In this document: positions 13,693 to 24,858 of the stretch, piece after piece | How the letters are laid out: every line of letters begins with the position of its first letter | Position numbering within the stretch: the first letter of the stretch is position 1 | Source of the DNA: Steinernema hermaphroditum | Lineage: Eukaryota; Nematoda; Chromadorea; Rhabditida; Steinernematidae | Assembly: GCA_030435675.1 (NCBI GenBank) | Contig: CM059623.1 | Span: 9,636,012-9,700,011 of the forward strand | DNA: 64,000 nt | Reading direction: 5' to 3' | Notes under the pieces: model-generated | Told to the model about the DNA's origin: nothing | Seen by the model: the letters and a program-made list of their open reading frames with translations, nothing else | The model's database searches: none | Translations under genes and position numbers: made by a program

Positions 13693-13815
13693 AATGAGTT
13701 GAGTGAGCGGTCGTTCCCGGCCGTCGTTGGTGGCGCAATGATCTACCCGGCTCCCAGAAGGCTCCCTGGTGTTCCAGGGAGCCGTAGTTCCAACGTCTTG
13801 CCAAGAAGACCGCAG
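13693..13815 (+). repeat. Dispersed repeat R1, copy 2
   Basis: Runs from GAATGAGTTGAGTGAGCGG to the block GGGAGCCGTAGTTCCA. It is strongly similar to the reverse complement of 25740-25870. It includes a short hairpin in which GGCTCCC pairs with GGGAGCC. The rest of 13352-14355, between Epac and the fukutin-like gene, shows nothing else I can name. Confidence 0.75.
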
Positions 13816-14355
13816 AGCATGAGAGTTCGTTCAACAGCCAGACCTCAGCTGTATGTATTTTCAATATTGATCACCGCCTGTCACGTTATTAATCACTCAT
13901 TTAAGAGCTCATATAAAAATAGAAATTACAACACAAGGAGAGAATTAAATGGCCGAAACAATGTGCTAAGTCATTTGGCCTCGGATGGAAACTTAGTTTG
14001 TTTGTTATTCAATAATTGTTACCGTAATTGCTAAAAAATAACAAAATTGACAGAAATCTTAATCGTTTCGAGGCGGCGACTGGAATTTTGCAAAACAACA
14101 ATATTTTCACTCAGACGTGCAAACGATCGCCGTTACTCAGTCGTTTCCCCTTTCACCTTCATCCTATTATCGCCAGCCACAACGTGACGCAATCTGTTTT
14201 GTTTGTTTTATCATCCATATCACCTTAACAACAGCAACGGTTTGAAATTATTTGGTCAAATGATGCTCCAGTTTTGGTCCTCCTCTGTTTGCCCAGTGAC
14301 TTGGCCATTCACTATCCCTAACGGACTATTACTCAGGACAACCTTTTCCGGGACG

Positions 14356-16708
14356 ATGAGCGAAGGGTCGAAGAACGCCTTCTTCGGCGGGCTGCTCATC
14401 GGTGTCGTCGTCACGTTCCTCCTCATGCAGGCGATCTCCATCCCTTCCTTTAGATCGGAGGTACTTCAGTACAGTGAGAAGGTGCTCTTGCCTCGATCTG
14501 TGAAGATCATCCAGGCTGGTATTTCAAGTGCATTTCCAACGTCTCCTCCAACAACTTCTTCGCCAACAACAAAAAGACTAACTACTCCAACCGCTATTCC
14601 TCCTAACCCAGCAGCTCCTTCAAGTTCCAAATCGGACGTGTAAGTCCCGATCTCCACTATGTATACATGAGATCTTTAGGTTGATCCTGATCGATGAAGA
14701 GGTCCTTGCCTGCCTCACTTGTCCATACCCCAATCGGACTGTGGATTACTTGATGTTCGGAAAAGTGGGCGTAAAGAACTGGAAGAAGAAGAATATCTAC
14801 AAGGGACAGAACGATTCACAGAAAGATTATTTTCTTATTTTGGGAAATGGCACGGAGAGAGCTGTCAGAAAGTAAGTCCATAAAACTTTCCTTACAATAG
14901 GGTAATGTATTGTAGTGTATTTACCTTGCCGCCACATCTTGACTCTTCATTGATTAGAATTTCGTTCTTTCGGTAATCTCCCTAATCTCTACAGCTACAA
15001 TCGGGAGTAATCAGAATCTCGTATTCAAGATGAAAAGAGCTTTCTTCGTCGCTAGCGGTCTGAACTAGAAAGCCTACTAGCCGCCCGTTTTATACTTTTA
15101 AATCCAGCTAAAAGTTGATTTTCCCTCGTAAAGTAAGTAAAGGAAGCACGCCTTTCATCGCTAATCTTCATTTAATAAACTCCGTTTTCTCATAAGACAC
15201 TTCAGTTTTGACAGTCCACAGCTTTAAGAAACGTTTGAAAAAGGATTGAGATGCAGGAATATGAATCACGGATTAGCAGGAGTGAAAAATGGAAAGTGCG
15301 GTGTGGAAAGAGAACCTTTCGCATTTAGTATTTCGCACATATCTTTGTGTTCAAAACATTTGGAATTGTTAGAAGGAAACTAAGCTATTAACAATAGGGA
15401 TCTGAGGGTCAAAATTTTGTTCCACTCGCAGTGCCAGCGTCTCTACCGTACACCCTCTGCCTGGTTTAAGATAATAGGTCACTTTGGCAACAGAATGCTA
15501 CCCAATCGAAATCATCCATTGGGCGTGCACATATTTAGAATGCGAAGGCGACAGATCAGGCATCAGTGTCACTTCTTATCAGCTTAGGGCCTATGAAACA
15601 TTCAACAGTTCAGGTGTGCAAACATCGATTCGGCGAAAAGATATTTGTTCTTGTTCATCGAACGCGTGACCGCACATAGGCACCCAAAAGGTTCAAGTGT
15701 CGTATGCATTTCGTTGCATCAAAGGCCAACACGTAGATTTACAAAAAAAAACCGTGATAAGATACCGTAATACACGAATCATCCTTCCACTTCAGATTCA
15801 ACTGGACCTTGTACACCCTCGACAAGCACGAGTTCTACATTCCGTCCGACGTGAACCAGTTTCTTTTCGACTGGAAACGGTCGAAGTTCATAAGATGCCA
15901 CAACATCGACATGAACAGAGGATCTCCGAAGCAAGTGGTCCCACTCAGCGCGGTCCAACACTTCTCCAAGCTGCGAGATTTGGCTGCTTTTTATGGCTCA
16001 ACTCTGCTGCTCAACGGAGGAACTCATCTAGGTACGATTCCTTGATTCCCGGGAAAAGAGAAATGGGTTGTTCCCGCTTTGTCCCCTGTTCAGTGACTCG
16101 ATTTGTAGGCTGGTACAGAGAGTGCTCGATCATTCCCCACACCACCGACAGCGACTTCGTAATTCTCGAAGAAGAGCATAATCCTGAATTGCTCAAGGCC
16201 CTGGAGACCTCCGAACTCTTCAGCGTGTACTACTTGTTTGGGAAGGTGCCTAAGAATCTCATTCCGTACCCCATAGCGCCCCTTCCAGCCCAGCGACTGC
16301 TTCCAGCTGAAAATGTGCACCGATCTCGTCAAGATAGATCTCTTCTACCTCTACAGGAACACCACCCAGGACCTATCGTACGTGTGCGGGACGTCCACTC
16401 CGCAGAGAGTCCGCTACTCGTACCCCGTCCTCACGCGGGACCACATTTGCTCAGGCGACATGCTCGATCGCCTCGTGTACGTCCCGTGCGATAGCGACGC
16501 CGTTATGGAGGTACAGTAACGCGTGAGCGACGCTTCTGGAGAGATCCTTCAGATGGGCTTTGGAAAGGAGTGGAGACGAGATTGGAAATCGCAGAACTAC
16601 CAGTGGGATCGGGATGGAGGAAATATAATGTTGAAGGAGAAGACGGACCCAGATTATCCGTCGTGGAACCACAGAAGAGCGCCCCAGAGATGTCCAGGAT
16701 TTTGGTGA
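14356..16708 (+). CDS. Fukutin-like / LicD-family glycan-modifying protein (type II membrane)
   Basis: Predicted Golgi or ER glycosylation protein of the fukutin group, which adds ribitol-phosphate to alpha-dystroglycan in vertebrates. Six exons (14356-14639, 14680-14871, 15796-16031, 16109-16245, 16289-16510, 16553-16708) give 408 residues. An N-terminal membrane anchor (FFGGLLIGVVVTFLLM) is followed by a Ser/Thr/Pro-rich stem. The catalytic-like part contains GWYRECSIIPHTTDSDF, the fukutin/LicD core with an Asp-x-Asp element, then VKIDLFYLY and a Trp/Tyr-rich tail. I chose the ATG at 14356 because it puts the anchor at the N-terminus; an in-frame ATG at 14203 would add 51 residues. AATAAA is at 16732. 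The substrate in worms is not known to me. Confidence 0.85.
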
Positions 16709-16858
16709 AGCATAGAGGTGGCGCTGATGTAAATAAATGAGATTGTTCTGCATACATTGATGAAGAGATGAGCCAGAGGAAGCACCCAGTTGGAATACTA
16801 CTTTATTCACAATTCGGAGAAATTTCTGTTTTACAATAACAAGACGATTCTTCATAAA

Positions 16859-19800
16859 TCAGTTGTAAGCGCGATAAGGCGTTCCCTGGGTGTGCTTCTC
16901 GACGTCGTTGAAGAGAACCGCCGTTCCGCCACCGGCCGTTGGGATGCACTCGCCCTAAACGGAGAGGTCAACAAGGAAAACACAACGATCTCACCTTCAC
17001 AATCTTCGTGGTCAGAACTCCGTTCCTGTCGACTTCTTGGTGAGTGAGGAGGTAGTCCCGCGACTTGTTCAGATCACTGGCTTCGGGCTTCGTCGTGGTC
17101 TTCGCACCTTTCGGAATCTTGGCACGCATCACGGTTCCGGGGGGAATACAGTGCGTCGACTGGTGGGCGAGGATCCTTCCACTGGCACTCTGCGAGCGTC
17201 TTCCACCGTACCTGGTGTTCATATAGCCTACACCGCCAGAAGTGTCTTCGGTGGATTCACCGGACCCGCGGCCAGCACGAGATTTCTAAACATTTATTTG
17301 GAATGCTCTGTTCCGGGTGTTAAAACCAGTGTTACGTGCAAAAACACAATCATGCGGGGCATCTAGGGACGGTGTCATTCATTCCATCACAAAAAGGAGG
17401 CCAATAGTGCATACAACTTTACACAAGTGATTCCTTGGCACGTGGAATTCGTGAAGGTGGCAAGCCATGCGAGGTGAGGAGCTGTCGTTTGCGTTGTGGT
17501 GCCGAGCTTCGCTCTCGGTCGTGAGCGATAAGGCAACTTACTTGAGTGCGCGATGCCGATTCGGCCCGGTTGTGGCGCATAGAGGTAGGACCCTTCGGCG
17601 GTTTACCACCTCTGGAAGCAGCCGGCTCTGCGACAAACCGCGTTCGGAGGCGTGCCACTGACCCAACGGACATGGCCTCAGAGCTTGTTGCTGGCGTGGT
17701 ACCGATCGGAGTCCTGCTCTCGAACAAGTCACGCATTTGTTCGATCTTGCGATTCTTGGCGCGGCACTCCTCTTCGATTTCCGCCGCCCTCTGACGTTCG
17801 CGTTTGTCTTGTCGCAGCTTGTGCTCTTCATCGATCTCGCTTCTGGCGACGCGCAGCTTCAGAGCGCTATTCTCACGCTAGAAACAGCAATAATTAGCTC
17901 ATTCACTTCTTAATTACAGGCTACCATGAACTGTTGCAGTTGTCTCTGCAAGCGGCTGCTTTCCGTACGGAGCTCTTCGTTTTCATCGTCGACACTTTTC
18001 AGGCGATTGTTCGTGAGGTCCATCTGGCATAAGACCTGGATGAAGCGTTCGTGGAAGTCGGCGCCTAGATTACGAGTCTTATTAAACGGCTAGCAATAAT
18101 CAAAATACGTTTTTGTCCCAGCTGTTCACTGTATATCTGCCGTTCGGCCCTATGCTTCATAATCGCCTTGCGCCGCTCTTCGATCTGTTCGGCCATGATG
18201 TCGGGGTCAGCGTAGTTCAGCCGAGGCAACGGCTGCCAGTTGAGGGGGTTGGGCTGAGGCGCCGCTTTGAGAACCAGCTCGTCAAACCTGCGTCTCCAGT
18301 TCATTATTTCTCTTCGAGAGAACTGCGAGTTTGTCGCGTCAACGAGTTTGGGCATCACCGGATCCGGGGCAACAGAGGTGCTGATCTCTTGCGACAATTC
18401 ACCGAAGTTCAGGACGTTCTGCAATCACAAATACATAAATCCATAGTCCCGAAAAATCGCGCCCTACCAAATTTTCTTCAAAGTCACCGGGTCGGGGATT
18501 CACACACACGATCATCCGTATTTTGCCGGAACCCTCGAAAAAGTTCTTGAACAGATGGGTGATTTTCGAGTCACGGTAGGGAATCGGCGCCACGGCGTTG
18601 TTCCTGTCGCGCTCCCTTAAACGTCACATGTCAAAGAGCTGTTCCTCCTACTTTCCACAAACCTGATTCTCTCAAAACACTGCCGCAGAGCCATAAGACT
18701 CTGGTTGATCTTTCCAGCTTCCACCAGACGATCGCCATTATTTCCTGTCCGCTTGGTGCGTTCAGATCCCGCCAGATCAACCATCGATAACTGTCCTATA
18801 ACGATCTGACTTGGATCATCGACGGGATAGAAGTCGTTCGGCCGCCAAGGGGCCATAACAAGACGTATGTTGAAGATAGAATGCGAGCGGCTACTGGTTT
18901 TGTTCAAAAGAGTCTCCGCCACTTTTCTACGCTCTTGTGCTGCAAATAATTTGCTGAGTTCGATGGAATACTCCTTTTCGCATACCTCTTGCATACAGTT
19001 CCATGACCTCGTCCGTGTTCTGTACTTCGATTTCCGTGAGATTGTCGACGTACACGGACGATCCATTAACACGTAATTCTCGACTCTTGTTGGCCCGATC
19101 GTCAGTGAGTGTTTCGTCGAAGAGATCGTAGCACAAGTTGTTGTAGATCTCCACGTACGACACGAACACAGCTGATACCATACCGTCGTTGAACCCATTT
19201 ATCTGTAACAACTCAAATCATTAATCCGGTCCCATATACGACACACGCACTTTTTTCGAACCGCGGATATGCCACTGTGTTTCCAGTACTGGCTCTCGTT
19301 TTGGTACGGGCACGTCCGGCATGACATCGAATCCGTTGCGCCCATTGGGAACGAAGACTCCGCTGTGCATCTGGTTTGGAAGCGACTGGAAGAGAGCGTC
19401 CACTGCTCGCGGTAGAATTCCGCAATCTCTGCTGCTTTCCATCCCGGTCATAGTATACGTCTTTCCGGACCCAGTAACGCCATATGTGAAGAGAAGTCCG
19501 TTCTTGCCGCGAACCATCTGCTCGATCATGTCCAGAGTTGAGCGTTCGAAAACATCGAGCTGTGATTCGGACTCATCGAACACGTAGCCAAAATTGTAGA
19601 GCGCCTCGGGCTAAACACAAATCGGAAGGTACACGTAAACGAACAAACCAGTAACTTACATACGGCGAGCCCGAGCGCTGCAGAAGGCCGCTTGGTGGCG
19701 ACGTGCACACTGTGGTTTCATTGTAGAGTCGCACAGCTGGGTCGTTTCCTGCGTACGGAGTCAGCCGGCATAATACTTCCAGTGACTCCTTCTTCTTTCT

Positions 19801-20077
19801 GTGCTTCCTAAAGTCATCAAATCAGAAACTTAAATCTCGTGGTATGTATATGTAAAATTGGCAAGATCAGGAGGAGCTACTTCTATTCAAAAGCGCTCAC
19901 TGGCGAGCAGAGACCCACATCAGAATCTCCTGACAACTTCCATAAATAAAATCAGAGAAATTTTTGCTTGATCATAAACATCTCCTTCTGTCAGCTGCCT
20001 TTCAATTACAACACGTACGAAGAGAACCCTCTTTAGATATCTTACCTGCTTTTGGAAGTCGACCTATCGTCTGCCAT
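16859..20077 (-). CDS. zen-4: Kinesin-6, MKLP1/KIF23 type (central spindle motor)
   Basis: Plus-end-directed microtubule motor of centralspindlin, needed for cytokinesis. Eleven exons (20046-20077, 19660-19807, 19251-19610, 18986-19202, 18663-18939, 18468-18615, 18109-18418, 17925-18064, 17542-17877, 16995-17285, 16859-16954) give 784 residues, close to ZEN-4. The motor domain has the P-loop [13 protein letters not shown], switch [14 protein letters not shown], switch [12 protein letters not shown] and the kinesin-6 segment [19 protein letters not shown] neck and coiled-coil region follow (17.55-18.06 kb). The C-terminus (16.86-17.29 kb) is the MKLP1 Arf6-binding type domain with [10 protein letters not shown] and VLFNDVE. 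Exon phases agree throughout. A poly(A) signal on this strand is at 16802-16807, so it converges on the fukutin-like gene with overlapping 3' regions. Confidence 0.94.
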
Positions 20078-20730
20078 CGTGTGGGAGGACTGCCTGAAAC
20101 GAGCAGAATTGCGAAAGCGAACAGTTGATCGCGCCGAGGTCACGACTTGGAAGGACGCGTCGAGGCGGTCCACGGTCAAATTGCGGAGTCTCGCGCGCTC
20201 AAATCGATTTGTGCAAGCGCGGCGGGAGCCTGCGTTCGCGGAAAAGCGCACCACAACTGAATTTGAGAGGCGGTCCGGGCAAGTGGCGACTCCGGGATGA
20301 CCTCCTAGCAGCGATGTGTACCAAACAACAACCGCTAAAGTTTCAACACGACGAATTTAACAAAAGCAACGGGATAAATGTTGACACTCGGCGATACAAA
20401 AGCAACCACCCGGTGCCGAAACCAGGCGAACACTGGTGAACGGAAGCGCTTTTGTGCGCGGAAGCCGACCAAGATTTTTCAAGCAAACGTCGCGCCTTTG
20501 AAATGCTCCTAGCGGGAAATGGCGTATGTTCGTCTTCTGAGACGAAACGTTTGCGCGAAACGTAGTCGTAGTCGTCGAATTAAACGTAGGAAACATGCGT
20601 GGAAGCATATATTCTAATTGATTTAAATGTAAACTACGTAGGCAAGTCCAGATGCAAGGGGTTTATCTATGGAATCAGCGTAAAAACACGCGAAATATGC
20701 GAACCTCGCAGCGTTGCTGCGATAAGTCCA
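20078..20730. other. Upstream region of zen-4, nothing identified
   Basis: This should hold the zen-4 promoter. ORFs are short, low-complexity and unsupported on either strand. Confidence 0.5.
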
Positions 20731-20862
20731 CTATGGTGGTGGAGGCATCCACTGGGTTTCGTTCACGCGCATCTTCGTGCTCGTTGGCACGTGGAAGTAG
20801 CCTTCGACAGCCGTGGAGGCGTAACTTTCCTGAAAGATTCAGCTCACATAGACACCAATGTC
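20731..20862 (-). pseudogene. Orphan terminal exon of a tyrosine phosphatase gene
   Basis: On the minus strand 20829-20731 encodes a 32-residue tail plus stop (ESYASTAVEGYFHVPTST and so on). It differs from the last exon of the two phosphatase genes here by little more than S to P near the end. The acceptor TTTCAG and some 30 bp of upstream intron are also conserved. No other phosphatase exon lies nearby, so it is a third, truncated copy unless it has been captured as a terminal exon by the ORF at 20950-21432. Confidence 0.75.
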
Positions 20863-20949
20863 TACCGGGCCACAACCACCTGTACTTGCATCTACGGTCT
20901 TTTGACTGAATAAAATGCAAGTTATCAAGAATGTTCAACCTGTGTCTAT

Positions 20950-21432
20950 TCAGATCCAGCACTGTTCGGCCGAGCAGACCAAGATGTTTGTGCTGAGCAT
21001 GTCTGTTCTGTGATGTGACAGGTTTCGAACAATTGGAATCTGTTTCAAACCATTCCCTACACTGCGTAGAGCTTCATAATGCACATAGAATGGGCTTCTC
21101 TGAGCAATGGCGATGTCGTTAGGCGACGGCTTCTCAGGCTGGGTCCACTTGTTGCGACCGAGGTCCATGATTACAGTGCCCTCTTTCCTGGACTTCTCTG
21201 AGCTGTCAGTACCCACCACATCTGTCAGGTATCGGTAAAACTGGAGATGATTGCTCATGTGTTGCAGGTACTCCAGGTTTGTGGAGCATTGTGAAACGTC
21301 CACTTCGTTCGGCAGTGACAGTGTGCGCTCCAGTTTCGTTTTTGTGCGCTTATTAGTAGGATTTCCATGTGCCAACTGGAGCGAATCCATCAAGTCAAAC
21401 GGGTCGGTGATTGCCGTAGGACAAGGAATCAT
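20950..21432 (-). CDS. Unrecognised ORF of about 160 residues
   Basis: Open from an ATG at 21432 to a stop at 20950. Composition is ordinary (no low-complexity runs, balanced charge), with segments such as LEYLQHMSNHLQFYRYL and RSPFYVHYEALRSVGNG that look protein-like. I recognise no family. A donor at the GNG codon followed by a short intron would give another terminus, so the 3' end is uncertain. It is placed as a possible exon or small gene, with low confidence. Confidence 0.35.
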   Translation of the reverse strand: MIPCPTAITDPFDLMDSLQLAHGNPTNKRTKTKLERTLSLPNEVDVSQCSTNLEYLQHMSNHLQFYRYLTDVVGTDSSEKSRKEGTVIMDLGRNKWTQPEKPSPNDIAIAQRSPFYVHYEALRSVGNGLKQIPIVRNLSHHRTDMLSTNILVCSAEQCWI

Positions 21433-22908
21433 TGAAATGGCACGTGTGGTAGTGATGAGAGGGTTTTATGGGTGCAGCTGACACGGAGAGTGGCACTTTT
21501 TGTGTCTAATAGAGTAAGTTTGTCTGGTATGCACCAATCAGCGGTAATTTGATCATTACGAAAAATTGGCCTGCTATTTCCTACCATCGGCAGGTTTACG
21601 ATGAAAATTGGTGATCATTAATTAGTTTTCTCGCGAGATGTGCTACTTCGCTAGAATTTCTAAGCGTAACTTTGTTCAGCGTCGTATAACGCGCCGAACC
21701 CGGAACATCAATGTAAACAAACACATGTAGGAGAAGGAGATGAAAGGGAAATGCTCTGCATGCAAAACGAGCTTGCACACACCAGACAGGAATGTCATAC
21801 ATTCAGCGTGGGACTGACAAATTGCGCTGTATTTTCGTCTCGTGACCGAGAATGGTACAAATATTCCTTACAGACGGTACTGTATGCGGTTCTTCGTTGT
21901 TTTCATTCCGAAAGCCCCATTCCTTCTCCCGTCGTCTGCGCTCTTTTGCACCACTGCAGTGCGATGGTTCTGTTTGCATGGGCTTAAGCTTTTTTCGGGG
22001 CAAGCTTCAGGTGCAGCTATTTACGATTCGTCTTCCGCTTGTTCGATGTTTTAAGAGTTCCGGGCTAGAGCTCTGTACAAAATTCACTTACAAGAGAAAC
22101 CATACATGCAAGACTCAGAGAAACATAGTCTCGTGCCTATAGATTTTAAGTGAATCCTCCAGTTTTGGTAGCTTCGTGTAAGGTAAACCGCGAAGAGGCT
22201 ACGAGGAAACCCCCATGAGCAAGCCAACAACACGAGGTTTACACTGTGCAGGAATGCGATGAGGAAAACATTTGTCAGATAACCAAAAAACTGCTTTGAG
22301 TGGAAATCCGGAGCTCAAAAATCGAAAGAAGAAGGGAATTTACGGAATTTGGCACCTTTTTTTTCCAATAATGCAGTCTAAAACTGAATAGAAGTGAGAT
22401 TCACGCACCCATAGTAATCTAGCCTTACCTAGAGTAAAGTTCAATTCCTGGTGCACAAAGCCATCGGAATATCAATGAAGCTTTATAAACTTGTTTGCTA
22501 AATCAAGGTCAAACGATAAACGAGGTTCGGTCAGCTAACCGGATTTATCACACTGTATTCACAGTTTATCTGCTTGTTTATCACCTAAAAATAGAAATTA
22601 GCGTTTCTGCCTTTTTACATTATGCCGATGCCGCGTTTTCAAAAGCCGGCGCCGCATTCAGCCTAGAGCCCTCTCTTTTTTTATAGTTTTTTTCGTAAGT
22701 CTTTTGTACGAGTTCTCTCACGAATGGTCACCGGTTTCGGTTATCGCTTAACCGAACATCTCTAAGTGAAGCTACACAGAGATCGAGTCCCAGAAAGATC
22801 GTGCCGAAACTCATGTGATGCGTTCGCAGTTTCAGCATTTTCCACGTTTGCATCACATACGCCCTTTTCCAAACTGAACGACACATGCAAAACCATCACT
22901 CTGATCGC
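21433..22908. other. Intergenic, nothing identified
   Basis: AT-rich sequence with only short ORFs in all frames. It presumably includes the 5' region of the F-box-like gene. Confidence 0.5.
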
Positions 22909-23835
22909 ATGGCGCTCCCCCCTTACACGCAAATTCTCAGCACTCTGCCTGTGGAGATCGTCAATGACATCTTCAGCTTCAACCCCGACATTGACAGGTC
23001 AGTTTTCGTTCAGCTAAAAGGAGCTTTCGGTGAGATGGCCAAAGAAAAGACGAAGATCGTCGAAGTTAATTCAAGTGGGATGTTTCGCCTAGCTTCCGCA
23101 CCGTACGAAGGTAAAGATTTTGTGTTTTACGAGAAGCCAAACGAGCCCGAGCTTCTCAGGGAAATCCATCAACTGCATGGTCTACGCATCAATGCAGTGG
23201 GTAATTGGTACGCATTTCCGGGGGAGCCCGACTGGCAAGGAATCAAAATTGCCTTAAAAGGGCACTACGAAAGACTGGAACTGCGCTTCATGTTTGAACT
23301 TGAGGAACACCCCGCCAGAACGGCTTTTATAGAGGAACTTCTAGCTACGGGTCCCAGCCATATATGTGGCGAAATTCATATATCTGATGTGCCCCCGGAG
23401 GTTAAGAACCTGGACCAGTTCGTTGAATGCTTTTTGCAGAAGAAGCATGAGCGAAGGGTGCGACTATCTCTTCGGGAATGTGAGGTTGGCCCAGAATTTG
23501 GCGACTACATGATTCGGAGCTTCCTCGAAGACAAGTTGCAATGGCTTTATTTGACCACGAATTACCAGATCACTGTAAAAAAGTTCCAAGAACTCCTCCA
23601 GTTTTTCTTCAGTCAAGGCACAGCCGACTTTTATGGTTTTTCGTGTGGCATCCGTACAGACGAGCTTCGAGAACTGCTTCTCTCGAAGGAGGCTGTAGTC
23701 AATCCGGAAAAGCCTGACGTTTATACGCTGACACAAGGCCACATCGTTTTGGAGATTAAGGTGAACACTGAAGAGAGTAAGGTTGCGGTGTCCCTTCGGC
23801 GTACCCAGGACGTTCCTGTAATTGATAACCCCTGA
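22909..23835 (+). CDS. F-box-like protein, nematode type
   Basis: Single-exon gene of about 308 residues from the ATG at 22909 (MALPPYTQILSTLPVEIVND); an ATG at 22885 would add 8. The N-terminal LPVEIVNDIF resembles an F-box helix start, the Skp1-binding part of SCF ubiquitin ligase adaptors. The rest, with repeated Leu/Glu-rich strands and helices, resembles the large nematode F-box-with-unknown-C-terminus families, which tend to be intronless and fast-evolving. The F-box is weak, so function is inferred. AATAAA at 23876-23881 supports a complete transcript. No frameshifts or stops are seen. Confidence 0.6.
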   Translation: MALPPYTQILSTLPVEIVNDIFSFNPDIDRSVFVQLKGAFGEMAKEKTKIVEVNSSGMFRLASAPYEGKDFVFYEKPNEPELLREIHQLHGLRINAVGNWYAFPGEPDWQGIKIALKGHYERLELRFMFELEEHPARTAFIEELLATGPSHICGEIHISDVPPEVKNLDQFVECFLQKKHERRVRLSLRECEVGPEFGDYMIRSFLEDKLQWLYLTTNYQITVKKFQELLQFFFSQGTADFYGFSCGIRTDELRELLLSKEAVVNPEKPDVYTLTQGHIVLEIKVNTEESKVAVSLRRTQDVPVIDNP

Positions 23836-24036
23836 GCTTTGTGCCCTGTAAGACATGTCCGTTCTGGGACGTCGTAATAAAGAACTGCATAAGAACCACG
23901 TAAAAGGAAATACCGCAGTTCTGTTGGAGGGCTGTGTTGTGGTGGAGACCGTAACTCGAACATGAATCCACTGGAAGACCTCTCGATTGACACAAGAAAT
24001 TCTAATTAGTGTCTATTAAAAAAACAAAAAACAGTT

Positions 24037-24513
24037 CTAGCAAGGTAAGGGCTTGTGAAGTCTCCGCTTGACGTGCTTCTTGAGGTAGAGGGAGAGGGCG
24101 AGGCGCTTGTCACAGTCGGCGCTCTGGAAGGCCTTCTCCGGGGAGTGCGTCTTCTCGTGGACGCGGAGGTTGCTGGCGTCGGCGAAGCGTTTGGGACAGA
24201 GGTGGTAGTCGAAAGGCTTATCCCCCGTCTGGATTCGCATGTGGTCCGTCAGGAACTTCCGAACTTCCACACTCGGGGCACTCGAACCTCTTCCGCGGCT
24301 TCTTCTCGCTTCCAGAAGAAGGTGGCGACTCCGGAGACGCGTCGGAAGACGAGCGGTTCGGAGTGAAAGGCGTCTGCGCCTCTTGTGGAGTCGTTGGAGC
24401 AGAAGGAGCTTCTGGAGGAGGCGCCACTTGGGCGACCTGCTGGCTACGGTAGTAGTGTCCCAACCAGGCTCTGGAAAGGAAGGAGGAGGAGGTCCTCCTC
24501 CAGAATATTCCAT
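24037..24513 (-). pseudogene. Decayed C2H2 zinc-finger transcription factor
   Basis: Minus-strand sequence encodes a Pro/Ser-rich stretch, then KKPRKRFECPECG. A frame change follows into DHMRIQTGDKPF and two further fingers. Finger 1 is split by the frame change and has Gln in place of its second His. Finger 2 (FDYHLCPKRF) has Tyr for the first Cys. Finger 3 (FQSADCDKRL) has Ser for the first Cys. Losing one zinc ligand per finger plus a frameshift marks a dead copy. The linkers TGDKPF and SPEKAF are still recognisable. The parent gene is not in the window. Confidence 0.75.
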
Positions 24514-24527
24514 GAGAAAACCTCTCT

Positions 24528-24793
24528 ATGCCTTTGTTTAACACGGAGAAGGCGCTGGAGTACGCGATACGAGCGTGCGATCTCAACGTTGCACAGTCAT
24601 GTGCGAACGCTGGCCGGTGAGTCGTGAATACTCTGCTTATCTGCTTACCACAATCGTGCCATAATTTAGCATGTTCAAAATCGGAGACGGCGTTCCGCAC
24701 GATCCAGACACAGCCAAGGCGTACCTCGACAAGACCAAGGATATTATGAAGAACATCAAGAGGAGAGATTCCACGACGGGATTCACCGGGTAA
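24528..24793 (+). pseudogene. C-terminal fragment of a COA7-like Sel1-repeat protein
   Basis: Two spliced pieces (24528-24616 and 24670-24793, GTGAGT/TTTAG intron) read through 70 residues. They include KALEYAIRACDLNVAQSCAN and GRMFKIGDGVPHDP, matching the last Sel1-like repeats and tail of COA7, a cytochrome-oxidase assembly factor of the mitochondrial intermembrane space. The first two thirds of the roughly 230-residue family are missing, and the sequence upstream is the dead zinc-finger gene on the other strand. An ATG happens to be in frame, so a short product cannot be excluded. Confidence 0.7.
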
Positions 24794-24858
24794 AGCGCTT
24801 CTGGCTGCCGTATTAGGACCCATAAATGTATTCAATTCGGAACTATTTATCGGCTTCA

